This document shows, piece by piece, positions 17,610 to 26,307 of a stretch of 64,000 nucleotides of DNA; the first letter of the stretch is position 1; the number at the start of each line of letters is the position of its first letter. Made by a program: the position numbers and the translations under genes. Below the pieces are notes generated by a model. It was not told the origin of the DNA and ran no database searches. It saw only the letters and a list, made by a program, of their open reading frames with translations. The DNA is from Sulfuricaulis sp. GTDB taxonomy: Bacteria; Pseudomonadota; Gammaproteobacteria; Acidiferrobacterales; Sulfurifustaceae. The stretch is taken from assembly GCF_024653915.1 (NCBI RefSeq), contig NZ_JANLGY010000022.1:147238-211237 (forward strand), written 5' to 3'.

Positions 17610-19290
17610 CACCGTTGGCAGCGTACATGGCCTCAATTTCACGTGCAAAACGCTTTTCGATTTCTTTGCGTTTCAACTTCATCGTTGGCGTGAGCAGTCC
17701 GTTATCCACCGTCCAGGGATCGGAAATTTGTGCAAGACGACTAATGCGCACATAGCCGGGGAAATCATGGAGCTGGGCGTTGGCACGTTCGCACAGCTCC
17801 TTCTTATTCTTGGTAATTTTGCTCACTGCCAGCAAGCCCAGCTTGGGCCAGCCTTCGCCGACAACCATCACTTGCTCGAATGTCGCATCGCGCAAAATCG
17901 CCTGTTCGGCATCTGTCGGGGGAACCTTCTCACCGTTGGACAGGACGATGATGTCCTTGACGCGTCCAGTGATATAGACGTTGCCGCCGCGGATCGCGGC
18001 CAGATCGCCGGTGTGCAACCAGCCGTCCTTGTCGATCATGGCGGCCGTGGCTTCAGGATTGTTCCAATAGCCGAGCATCACGCAGGGTCCACGCGCCAGT
18101 AATTCACCCTTGTCGTCGCAGCGCAGCTCGACGCCCTCGATCGCGCGCCCCACGGAAGTGGGGTCGTTGTCGCTCATTCGATTGGCTGCCAGCACCGGTG
18201 AAGTTTCGGTAAGCCCGTATCCCTGAATGATCGGCAACCCAAGTCCGATGAACACCCGGGCGAGATGCGGAGAAAAAGCCGCGCCGCCGACGATGATCAT
18301 GCGCATGCGCCCGCCGAGGCGTCGATAAAGTTTTTTCGCCACCAGCGTCTTTAACACCGGCCACAACAGTTTGTCCGTGAAGGTTGATTCGCCACGAAAA
18401 CGACGCCAGCCGATTTCCGTGGCCTTTTCGAAGAGCTTGCGTTTGGGCGAGCCGGGCGGCATGGCCTCCTGCATCCGCGAATAAATGCGTTCGAAGATGC
18501 GTGGCACGCTGATAAGGCTCGTGGGTTGCTGCTCGCGCAAGTCATCCGCCAGCTGACTGATTGACCGCGCGTACACTGTCTGCGCCCCGGCCCAGATCGC
18601 GGCATAGTAGCCGCAGGTGCGCTCCAGCATGTGCGACAACGGCAGAAAAGAAAGAAATCGGTCTGACGGATAGGCCGGCAGCGCACGCATGGAGGCGAGA
18701 ACGTTGCTCAGGATATTGCGGTGCGACAGCATCACGCCCTTGGAACGTCCGGTGGTGCCGGAGGTGTAAACGATGGTCATCAAATCATCCGCCACGGCCG
18801 GCGACCTCGGCGGCACGTCTGCGTCCGGTGGCAGCCAGCCGTTCAGGCTGACCACTTTCTTATCGGCCCCGCCAACGGCGCTCAGGCACACCACGCGCTC
18901 AACCGATTTGGTCTGGCCGCGCACGGCCTCCCACATCTTCTCATCCTCGAGCAGCAGCAGGCGCACGCCGGCGTCGTTCAGACACCAGGCCATGTTGTCC
19001 GGCCGGTCATCGAAATACAGCGGCACCGTCACCAGTTGCAGGCTCAAGGCAGCCTGATCGAAACACACCCACTCCACGCGGTTGCGCAGGCACAGGGCAA
19101 TGCGGTCGCCCGGCTTGAGGTGTTCGCGCGCCAGCGCCGCGCGCCAGCGCCCGACTTCCCGGCCGATGTCGCTCCAGTTCCAGTCGCGCCAGGACGAGCC
19201 CGTGAATTGACGATAGGCCGGCGCCTCCGGTGTCGCGTCGATGCGCCGGAGAAAAAGATCAAACAGGTTCGAATCTTTTGGCAGATCCAT
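17584..19290 (-). CDS. long-chain acyl-CoA synthetase (AMP-forming)
   Basis: 568 residues from the ATG at 19290, which has AGGA at the right distance; an ATG at 19335 would add 15 residues without a clear Shine-Dalgarno. AMP-binding motifs are intact: P-loop YTSGTTGRSKGVMLSH, YGLTETSP, and TGDLAAIRGGNVYITGRVKDIIVLSNGEKVPP. It activates fatty acids with ATP and CoA and resembles FadD15-type enzymes. It lies 29 bp beyond the RND exporter gene on the same strand, the last large gene of the leftward lipid block. Confidence 0.9.
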   Translation of the reverse strand: MDLPKDSNLFDLFLRRIDATPEAPAYRQFTGSSWRDWNWSDIGREVGRWRAALAREHLKPGDRIALCLRNRVEWVCFDQAALSLQLVTVPLYFDDRPDNMAWCLNDAGVRLLLLEDEKMWEAVRGQTKSVERVVCLSAVGGADKKVVSLNGWLPPDADVPPRSPAVADDLMTIVYTSGTTGRSKGVMLSHRNILSNVLASMRALPAYPSDRFLSFLPLSHMLERTCGYYAAIWAGAQTVYARSISQLADDLREQQPTSLISVPRIFERIYSRMQEAMPPGSPKRKLFEKATEIGWRRFRGESTFTDKLLWPVLKTLVAKKLYRRLGGRMRMIIVGGAAFSPHLARVFIGLGLPIIQGYGLTETSPVLAANRMSDNDPTSVGRAIEGVELRCDDKGELLARGPCVMLGYWNNPEATAAMIDKDGWLHTGDLAAIRGGNVYITGRVKDIIVLSNGEKVPPTDAEQAILRDATFEQVMVVGEGWPKLGLLAVSKITKNKKELCERANAQLHDFPGYVRISRLAQISDPWTVDNGLLTPTMKLKRKEIEKRFAREIEAMYAANGECAPGHGD

Positions 19291-19364
19291 AAAATATCCT
19301 GTGCGTGGACGGCGAGGTTGAACCGTTGTCGCCATCAGTCAGATGCCCGTACAAATCCCTGTTG

Positions 19365-21710
19365 TTATTCTAGCTGCCGGTGCCGGGATGTGCGCAACAG
19401 ATAGGCCGCCAGCGCCGGCAGCAACAGCAACGCCCCCAGCATGTTTGCCAGAAACATGAACGCCAGCAACAGGCCCATGTCGGCCTGAAACTTGAGCGTC
19501 GAAAAGGCCCAGCTGCCGACGCCCACGGTCATGGTCGCAGCGGTGAACAACACGGCCGTGCCACGCTGACGCAGCGCGTCATGATAAGCCTCGACCAGGG
19601 AGCAACCGCCGCGCGCCAGCTTGTCCTGCAGACGCTCATAGATATAGATACCGTAATCCACGCCGATTCCTGCCCCGAGCGCGATGACCGGCAGCGTCGA
19701 AACCTTGAGTCCGATGTCGAGCCAAGTCATTAACGCCTGGCACAGCGTTGTCGAAATACCGAGCGGGAGGACGATGCACAGTGTCCCGCGCCAGGAATGG
19801 AAGCTGAGCAGGCACAGCAGGATGATCGCGCCGAAGATCGAGGCGATCATGCTGATCTGCGCGGCGTCCACCGCCTCGTTGGTCGCGGCCATCACACCGA
19901 CATTGCCGGAGGCCAGGCGGAAGCTCAGCTTGTCGCTGTCGTGCTCGCGCTTGAACTGCTTGATCGCGTCGATCACGTGCGTGATGGTCTCGCCCTCGTG
20001 GTTGCTCATGAACAGCATGATCTGCATAACGCTGCAATCGGTGTTGAGCAATCCGGTGCCGGTATCGATCGGCGTGACCGACTGGGCCAGCACGGTCGGA
20101 TCGCGCGACAGTGCCCGCCACTTGAGACTGCCCTCGTTCCAGCCGGACGCGATGATCTTGGCCACGCCGGGCAGGGCCAGGACCGATTGCACACCTTCGA
20201 CCTGGCGCAGGCGCCACTCAAAGCGGTCGATCAGATCCATGATTTCGAACTCAGTGCAGGCGCCGGCGGCATGGGCCTGGGCGATGACCGACAGCACATC
20301 CACGCCGATGGAAAAACGGCGGGTGATGGCCTCGACGTCCTGGTTGTAGCGTGAGTCAGCACGCAGCTCCGGCACGCCTTCACCGAGATCGCCGGTGCGC
20401 AGCGACAAAGACTGGTGCAAACCGGCGGCGAAAATCACCACCGCGATCACCAGGATCAGGGCGGCCGTACGCGGGCGGGCCGCATGCTTCAGCAAGATCC
20501 ACAAGCGTTCGCCGCGCCGCTCCTGAAGTTGGCTGCGCTCGATCGCCGCTGCCGACATGCGCGTGTACGAGAGCAGCACCGGCAACAACAGCATGTTGGT
20601 GAGTATCATCACCGCGAGCCCCATGCTCGAGGTAATACCCAGTTCACGCACGATGTCGATATCGATGTGCAGGATTACGAGGAAGCCGAGGACGTCTGTC
20701 GTGAGCGCGACCACCCCCGGTACCAACAGACGCGCGAAGGCGTTACGTGCCGCGTTCAGCGGTGTGGCGCCGTTAACGGCGATCTCGTGACGCCAGGCGT
20801 TGCCCATCTGTACCGCGTGGCTCACGCCGATTGAGAAGATCAGAAACGGCACCAGGATCGACATCGGGTCGATACCGTAACCGAACAGCGGCAACAACCC
20901 GAGCAGCCACACCACCGGCACCATCGCGCAGGCCAGCGTGAGCAGGGTCAGGCGCCACGAGCCGCAGTAGAAAAAGAGCAGGAAACCAGTGATCAGGAAC
21001 GCCACGGCAAAAAAACCGATCACGCTCACGGCGCCGTCGGCAATATCTCCCACCGCCTTGGCGAAACCGATGATGTGCACACCAATGCCGGCGGTTTCAT
21101 GCTTGCCGCGCAGGATTTCCAGCTGTTCCGCCACGCGTCGGTAATTCAGGCGCTCGCCGCTGACCGGGTCGTACTCAAGGAGCTCGGCGCTGACCAGCGC
21201 GCCGCTGAAGTCGTTTGTGACCAGGCGGCCCACGTACCCGGACTTGAGAACGTTGCGGCGCACCTGCTCCAAATCAGTCTCTGTGCCCTGGAATCCCTGG
21301 GGAATGACATTGCCGCCGGCAAAGCCCTCCTCGACGATTTCAATGAAACGCACATTGGGCGTGAATAACGATGTGACCGTCGAGCGATCCACTCCGGGGA
21401 GGAAGAAGACATCATCCGTAACTTGCTTGAGCCGGGTGAAAAATTCTGTGTTAAAGATGTCACCCTGCGGCTGCACCAGCGCCACGATCACGCGATTCGC
21501 TCCGCCGAATGTCTTCTGGTGCTCGGTGAAGACCTGCATGTAAGGATGGTTGAGCGGGATCATCTTGTTGAACCCGGCGTCCACGCGCAGGTTTGTGCCC
21601 GAATAGGCCAGTAACAAGGTCACCACGGCGAAGATTCCCAGCAGCACACGCCGCTGCCTGAACATCCCGTGTCCAAAATTTTCAATTATCCGGGTGAGTG
21701 AGCGGTGCAT
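19365..21710 (-). CDS. RND-superfamily (MMPL/HAE3-type) exporter
   Basis: 781 residues with the duplicated topology of this family: an N-terminal helix (about 24-42), a large periplasmic loop, five or six helices, a second helix (near 420-440), a second loop and a final helix bundle. Motifs include GAGIGVDYGIYIYERLQ and FSIGVSHAVQMGNAWRHE. The protein is far shorter than the drug-type AcrB exporters (about 1,040 residues). Family members move lipids, hopanoids or other hydrophobic molecules. Its position between fadD and the YCF48/DUF1329/DUF1302 genes suggests a lipid or hydrocarbon substrate. Confidence 0.85.
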   Translation of the reverse strand: MHRSLTRIIENFGHGMFRQRRVLLGIFAVVTLLLAYSGTNLRVDAGFNKMIPLNHPYMQVFTEHQKTFGGANRVIVALVQPQGDIFNTEFFTRLKQVTDDVFFLPGVDRSTVTSLFTPNVRFIEIVEEGFAGGNVIPQGFQGTETDLEQVRRNVLKSGYVGRLVTNDFSGALVSAELLEYDPVSGERLNYRRVAEQLEILRGKHETAGIGVHIIGFAKAVGDIADGAVSVIGFFAVAFLITGFLLFFYCGSWRLTLLTLACAMVPVVWLLGLLPLFGYGIDPMSILVPFLIFSIGVSHAVQMGNAWRHEIAVNGATPLNAARNAFARLLVPGVVALTTDVLGFLVILHIDIDIVRELGITSSMGLAVMILTNMLLLPVLLSYTRMSAAAIERSQLQERRGERLWILLKHAARPRTAALILVIAVVIFAAGLHQSLSLRTGDLGEGVPELRADSRYNQDVEAITRRFSIGVDVLSVIAQAHAAGACTEFEIMDLIDRFEWRLRQVEGVQSVLALPGVAKIIASGWNEGSLKWRALSRDPTVLAQSVTPIDTGTGLLNTDCSVMQIMLFMSNHEGETITHVIDAIKQFKREHDSDKLSFRLASGNVGVMAATNEAVDAAQISMIASIFGAIILLCLLSFHSWRGTLCIVLPLGISTTLCQALMTWLDIGLKVSTLPVIALGAGIGVDYGIYIYERLQDKLARGGCSLVEAYHDALRQRGTAVLFTAATMTVGVGSWAFSTLKFQADMGLLLAFMFLANMLGALLLLPALAAYLLRTSRHRQLE

Positions 21711-21713
21711 GAA

Positions 21714-22673
21714 TTAGCGTGACTCTTCTTCGCTGCGCGACAGAACCGCAACGCCGCGCTCCCCCACCAGCACGAGCGCGCCACCGCTGGCCGCCACCGC
21801 GGCAAATGCCTGCCGCAGATCGTGCTGACGGGCAGTAAATTGCCGGCCTCCGTCATGACTGGTGAGCACCCTGGCGTCATTGCCCACCAACACAATGCTG
21901 CCATTGGTCAGTACGGAACCGCCCTGCAAGGTCGTCTCGCCATGAGTGGTGATCGGAAGCCAGCGTTTGCCGCCATCGGGCGATCGGAAGGCCTTGCCGC
22001 GTAACCCGAAGATCAGCGGATTGCCGTCCGGCAGCCGCAGCACGCCGAAAAAAGAACCCGGGTAGGGCGAAGGCAGTTTGCGCCAGTGGCGACCGGCGTC
22101 GTCCGATCGCAGCAACGTTCCGGCTTCACCCGCCACATAGATACGCCCCCCCGGACCACCGGCGATGGCATTGAGGTGCATGTCCTCCGGCAATAGTGTC
22201 CGGCGCTGCCAGCGCTGTCCGCCGTCATGCGTCTCCAGCGCCAGGCCGTAGGCGCCGACCGCAAATCCGTGCTGGAGATTCTCGAACCAGACATCAAGCA
22301 GCGGTTTGCGTTCCTCCGGTGACTGATGCATCAGCGCCCAAGTCTTGCCACCGTCTTCGGTGCGCAGGATCACAGCGTCGTGACCGACGGCCCAGCCATG
22401 CCGGTCATCGTGGAAATAGACGGCGGTGAGCGTGGCCTGACCCGGGGCCGAGGCGGATGACCAGTTCTTGCCCTCGTCGAACGAGAGCAGAATACGGCCA
22501 CGCTCTCCCACCGCTACCAGCCGCGGGCCGGCGGGCGCGACATCAAGTAGAAGCTGATGGATTGTTGCAGCAGGCAAGGAAGGAGGGGACGCGGCATCCG
22601 TGATTGCAGGCAACGAGACCCACAACAAGGTCACAGCAGCACTGCAGCCGAACGATCTGATCAGCGACCGCAT
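21714..22673 (-). CDS. YCF48-like beta-propeller protein, exported
   Basis: 319 residues from the ATG at 22673, which has an AAAGGA Shine-Dalgarno. A signal peptide (1-28) is followed by repeated BNR/Asp-box units (SFDEGKNW, RTEDGGKTW, THDGGQRW, RSDDAGRHW, SPDGGKRW, TSHDGGRQF), about six blades. The fold matches YCF48/HCF136, a photosystem II assembly factor in phototrophs. In non-phototrophs such proteins accompany RND exporters, probably as periplasmic adaptors. It ends 3 bp before the RND start codon. Confidence 0.83.
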   Translation of the reverse strand: MRSLIRSFGCSAAVTLLWVSLPAITDAASPPSLPAATIHQLLLDVAPAGPRLVAVGERGRILLSFDEGKNWSSASAPGQATLTAVYFHDDRHGWAVGHDAVILRTEDGGKTWALMHQSPEERKPLLDVWFENLQHGFAVGAYGLALETHDGGQRWQRRTLLPEDMHLNAIAGGPGGRIYVAGEAGTLLRSDDAGRHWRKLPSPYPGSFFGVLRLPDGNPLIFGLRGKAFRSPDGGKRWLPITTHGETTLQGGSVLTNGSIVLVGNDARVLTSHDGGRQFTARQHDLRQAFAAVAASGGALVLVGERGVAVLSRSEEESR

Positions 22674-22756
22674 CGAAATTCCTTTGCGGCCGTTGGCATG
22701 GCGTCTATTACGCGCCTCGTCCATTCTGTCGAGGATCGCGCGTATCCTGGGGGTGC

Positions 22757-24097
22757 TCAGCGCGTACCGAGATTGCGCAGGTTGGCCGGCGTGAAATCCG
22801 CCGCCGAACGGCGAATGGGCTGATAAACCTTGGACTCCTCGTTGCGCAATCCCATGGCAATATAGCGGCCCGATTGCAGGTCAGAATGCACCTCGACCGT
22901 GCCGTAATACATCGGGACATCATAAAAATTCATCGAGTGCTGTTCGGAAACACGCCACAGCTGGTCGCGCGCATCGTATTTGTCAGTCACCACAATCGCC
23001 CAACTGTCCTCGTCGATATAGAAAGTGCGGCGCTTGTAGATATGGCTCGCCCCCGGCTTCAGGGTCGCCTCGACAACCCACACGCGGTGGAGTTCGTAAC
23101 GCGTGTGCTCGGGATTGATATGTCCGGGCTTGAGGATGTCGGCGTACTTGAGCGTATTGCTGCCGAGCTTGTAGGAATTGTACGGGATGTACATTTCCTG
23201 CTTGCCCACGAGCTTCCAGTCGTAGCGGTCGGTGGCGCCGTTGTACATGCCGAAGTCATCGCTGGTGCGCAAACCGTCAGCAGCCGTTCCGGGGTTGTCA
23301 TAGGCCACGTTCGGTGCCAAGCGTACACGCCGCTGACCCGGGTTGTAGATCCAGGCACTGCGCGGCTGCTTCACTTGATCCACCGTTTCGTGCACCAGCA
23401 GCACCTGACCGGCGAGGCGGGCCGGGGCCGTAACGATCTGGAGAAAATTGGTGAGCTTGTTGGGTTCGCGCTCGGCGGCGGGTTTGCTGACATTGCTGTA
23501 GGAAAAATCGTATTCGTACTCAAAACGCACCAGTGTGTAGGCGCCATCGCGCGTCACCGCCGCCTGGTTCCAGGTCATGGCATAGGTGTCACCCTTGTAA
23601 CGCAACAACACATTCCAGATCGTCTCGAGTCCGTCCTTAGGCACAGGGAAGGGAATGCCGGCGGTGGTGCCGGTCACGCCGTTGCCGCCGGCCGCAAGCT
23701 TGGCGGTACCGATGTTCGCGGCCGTGGCCTCGTAAACTGCTTTGGGATAGACCGCGCTGCGTTGCGTTGGGTAAACGTTCATTTTCCATGTTGGATACTT
23801 TTTCAGCAGCGCAATCTGGCCGGCTGAAAGCCTGTCCTTGTGTTGATCGGCATTGGCGGCATCAATGGTGAGCTTGGGTTTGTCGTCGGCATAGGGATCG
23901 GGATAATGCCCACCGGGCTTGAAACCGGTGACCGGAGTGGTCAGTCCCCCGTTCCAGGCCGGAATGGTGCCGGCACTGTTGGCGGCGGCCTGAGCGCCGA
24001 GCGGGGTCAGGTCCCGGCCCAACTCGGCGGTCGAGACAGTGGAAAAACAAAGTAACGTGGCGGTTGCCAGAATTACGGAAAGTTTGGTCTGCGTCAT
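22757..24097 (-). CDS. DUF1329 periplasmic protein
   Basis: 446 residues from the ATG at 24097 (GGGAGAA upstream). A signal peptide (about 1-24) leads to a beta-rich domain with the DUF1329 signatures LTPLGAQAAANSAGTIPAWNGGL, NPGQRRVRLAPNVAYDNPGT and the C-terminal LYKRRTFYIDEDSW-like stretch. The family is thought to have a LolA/LolB-like fold that could hold a lipid (from family knowledge, not visible here). Expected to act as a periplasmic carrier between the RND exporter and the outer membrane. Confidence 0.87.
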   Translation of the reverse strand: MTQTKLSVILATATLLCFSTVSTAELGRDLTPLGAQAAANSAGTIPAWNGGLTTPVTGFKPGGHYPDPYADDKPKLTIDAANADQHKDRLSAGQIALLKKYPTWKMNVYPTQRSAVYPKAVYEATAANIGTAKLAAGGNGVTGTTAGIPFPVPKDGLETIWNVLLRYKGDTYAMTWNQAAVTRDGAYTLVRFEYEYDFSYSNVSKPAAEREPNKLTNFLQIVTAPARLAGQVLLVHETVDQVKQPRSAWIYNPGQRRVRLAPNVAYDNPGTAADGLRTSDDFGMYNGATDRYDWKLVGKQEMYIPYNSYKLGSNTLKYADILKPGHINPEHTRYELHRVWVVEATLKPGASHIYKRRTFYIDEDSWAIVVTDKYDARDQLWRVSEQHSMNFYDVPMYYGTVEVHSDLQSGRYIAMGLRNEESKVYQPIRRSAADFTPANLRNLGTR

Positions 24098-24127
24098 GAT
24101 TGTTCTCCCGGATCTCGGTGCGGCCGG

Positions 24128-26005
24128 TTAGAAGGAGTAGCTCAGGCTGACCGCGAGGAAATCGCGATCCTTGAGCGGGTTGGCGCTGCTGGCGTAATCC
24201 GCGCTTTGGCCTGCAGGCACAGCGCCCGAATCGGTACCCGAGTAGGTCCGGCCACCCCAGAACCAGGTATAAGCAATGTCGGCCTGTAAGTTCTGACGAT
24301 AGTTGAAACCGACCCCAAGCGTTCCGGCTTTGGCACCTTCGTTGAATGTAGCGCTTACGCCATCTACGTCATGCGTATAGGCAAGCCGCGGTGACACTGT
24401 GACGGCGCCTATTATGTTCGGATAATCGAGCCGACCCACGAGCCGGTAACCCCAGGAGCTGCGCGTGGCGTAGCCTTCCATGTTCGGCTGCGTGGAACCG
24501 GATGTCGTCGCGGTGCTGGACCCCACGGCCGGCAGGTACACGCCGGGGCCGGCAAAGAGCACGCCATCAGGTAAATCCTGGCGGTTGTAACCGGCTTCAC
24601 CCACAACGACAAACTGCTCAGCACCAATGGTTGGGCCAAAGGCCTTGGTGCCGGTAAATTGCACTTGATGCATTTTTACACGCTGATAGCCGGTGATCTC
24701 GGTGCCGATGGGCACACTGGCGGCAGGGACTGTCCCACCGGTGAGCTGATTGGCCAACCCACCGGCGGCCAGGATGATTTCGGTAGTAGCAAGCTGCACC
24801 GGCTGGTTAGGGCGATAAGACCATTCGCCCTGCCAAGCAACCCCGCCGGCACCAAGCGTATTGAAACTCACACCATAGAGCTTGATGTCCTCAGGGTAAT
24901 CCGCGAAATAGGTCGCCGGCGCCGTACAGAGTGCCCCGATGGCTCCGCCTGTCAGGATGTTACCGAAATTAGGCGTTAGACATCCACCGATGCCCGCGCT
25001 CGCCGCTACGGTGGCACCACCACGAAAAGCGCTGAGATACGGCGTGCGACTGTGATAACGCATGGCGTAAACACCAAACTCGGTATTATTCCATTCTGGC
25101 GCAAACAGGCGCATGGCCAATCCGAATTGACCACTGTCGCCAGGGTTACGATCTGCCGACCGTGGCGCCCAAACAGCCGCGGACTGGTTCGCGCCAGGAA
25201 TAAAAGTTCCCGGGGCAAAGTGCTGATCCACACGCCGACCACTGCCAATGAAGACCTTGTCACCATCATCCGACAACGCATCGGTGGTGCTGAAGAAAGT
25301 GCCGCGAGGATCGATGCGGGTCTTGTCCCAGTTGGCGAGCACAACACCTTCAATCGTGATGCTGCTGTTTACTTCCTGCGAGGCCCACAACATGTTCGAA
25401 GGGGTCAGCCCCTCCTTGAATTCGGCGCCCGGCACACGCAACTTGGAGACGTCCACCGGATTGATGACGTTGATGCCGTTCAGGATGAACGTGCTCTCAC
25501 CCCAGCTCACCACCTGACTGCCGAGGCGCAAGTTGAGATTGCGACCGCCCACATCGAAAGTGCCACGAACATACGCATCGAGCAGATCAGCTTCGTCCAC
25601 TGTGCGGTCACGCGCCAAGGGTCCGAGGAAATTCTTGGTATCGTTGATCGGATCGAAGAAGTAGGTGCCGCGCAAGAACACCCCGTAGTTCTTGTATGTC
25701 AGATCGAAATCGTGCGTAGCCTTGACCGCCGAGTAGGCGACACCGCCTTCGTTGTAATTGAGATTGCCGTCATCCGAATTGACGTCGCGTGACGTCCCGC
25801 CATTGGTAATACCGATCAGCGACGGATCGCGATCCTGCATGCGCCACGTGGCGCCCAGTGAGAGAGTGGTGTCAAAACTTCCTTTGACCTCGCCTGATTC
25901 GCTTTCAAATGAAATGGCGTGGGCCGAACCGGTGGCCAACGCCATGAGCAGGGGAAATATCAGACGATCGGGGAAACGGGACGCAACACAAACGATGATG
26001 TTCAT
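24128..26005 (-). CDS. DUF1302 outer-membrane protein
   Basis: 625 residues from the ATG at 26005 (CAGGAGAG upstream). A signal peptide (about 1-30, ending GSAHA) precedes a long beta-strand-rich protein that ends in an aromatic residue (AVSLSYSF), the usual C-terminal sorting signal of outer-membrane barrels. The family is almost always paired with DUF1329 and a YCF48/RND pair. It is predicted to be the outer-membrane end of that export or uptake system. It is 30 bp upstream of DUF1329. Confidence 0.87.
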   Translation of the reverse strand: MNIIVCVASRFPDRLIFPLLMALATGSAHAISFESESGEVKGSFDTTLSLGATWRMQDRDPSLIGITNGGTSRDVNSDDGNLNYNEGGVAYSAVKATHDFDLTYKNYGVFLRGTYFFDPINDTKNFLGPLARDRTVDEADLLDAYVRGTFDVGGRNLNLRLGSQVVSWGESTFILNGINVINPVDVSKLRVPGAEFKEGLTPSNMLWASQEVNSSITIEGVVLANWDKTRIDPRGTFFSTTDALSDDGDKVFIGSGRRVDQHFAPGTFIPGANQSAAVWAPRSADRNPGDSGQFGLAMRLFAPEWNNTEFGVYAMRYHSRTPYLSAFRGGATVAASAGIGGCLTPNFGNILTGGAIGALCTAPATYFADYPEDIKLYGVSFNTLGAGGVAWQGEWSYRPNQPVQLATTEIILAAGGLANQLTGGTVPAASVPIGTEITGYQRVKMHQVQFTGTKAFGPTIGAEQFVVVGEAGYNRQDLPDGVLFAGPGVYLPAVGSSTATTSGSTQPNMEGYATRSSWGYRLVGRLDYPNIIGAVTVSPRLAYTHDVDGVSATFNEGAKAGTLGVGFNYRQNLQADIAYTWFWGGRTYSGTDSGAVPAGQSADYASSANPLKDRDFLAVSLSYSF

Positions 26006-26307
26006 GATGGCTCTCCTGGATTACGTTCGCCCCCTTTTCACAGCGAGGGTTACGAAATGGGTGTTGCTACTGTTGGGCAAGGCGCAAGCGACTGGACAGG
26101 CTTATGTTTTTTTCCAACAGCGCCAATTTATGGTACCGAAAGAAAGGTATTTGAGAAAGTCGTTTCCGGGGCCTGGGCAGATTATTCGCTAGGGAGAGAC
26201 GAAGATACAAAATGTTCAACAATCGAGAGAATCGCCCGACCGGGACCGAATCCGGGTAGTGACAGCGCCAAGGAGAAAGGGTGATTCTTGTAGTCCCCGG
26301 GCGGATT
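26006..26307. other. intergenic region between fadJ and DUF1302
   Basis: 302 bp with no convincing gene. It must hold the promoter of the leftward DUF1302-DUF1329-YCF48-RND-fadD block. There is a short imperfect palindrome (CCCGACCGGGACCGAATCCGGG, near 26236). No T-tailed terminator was seen. Confidence 0.5.
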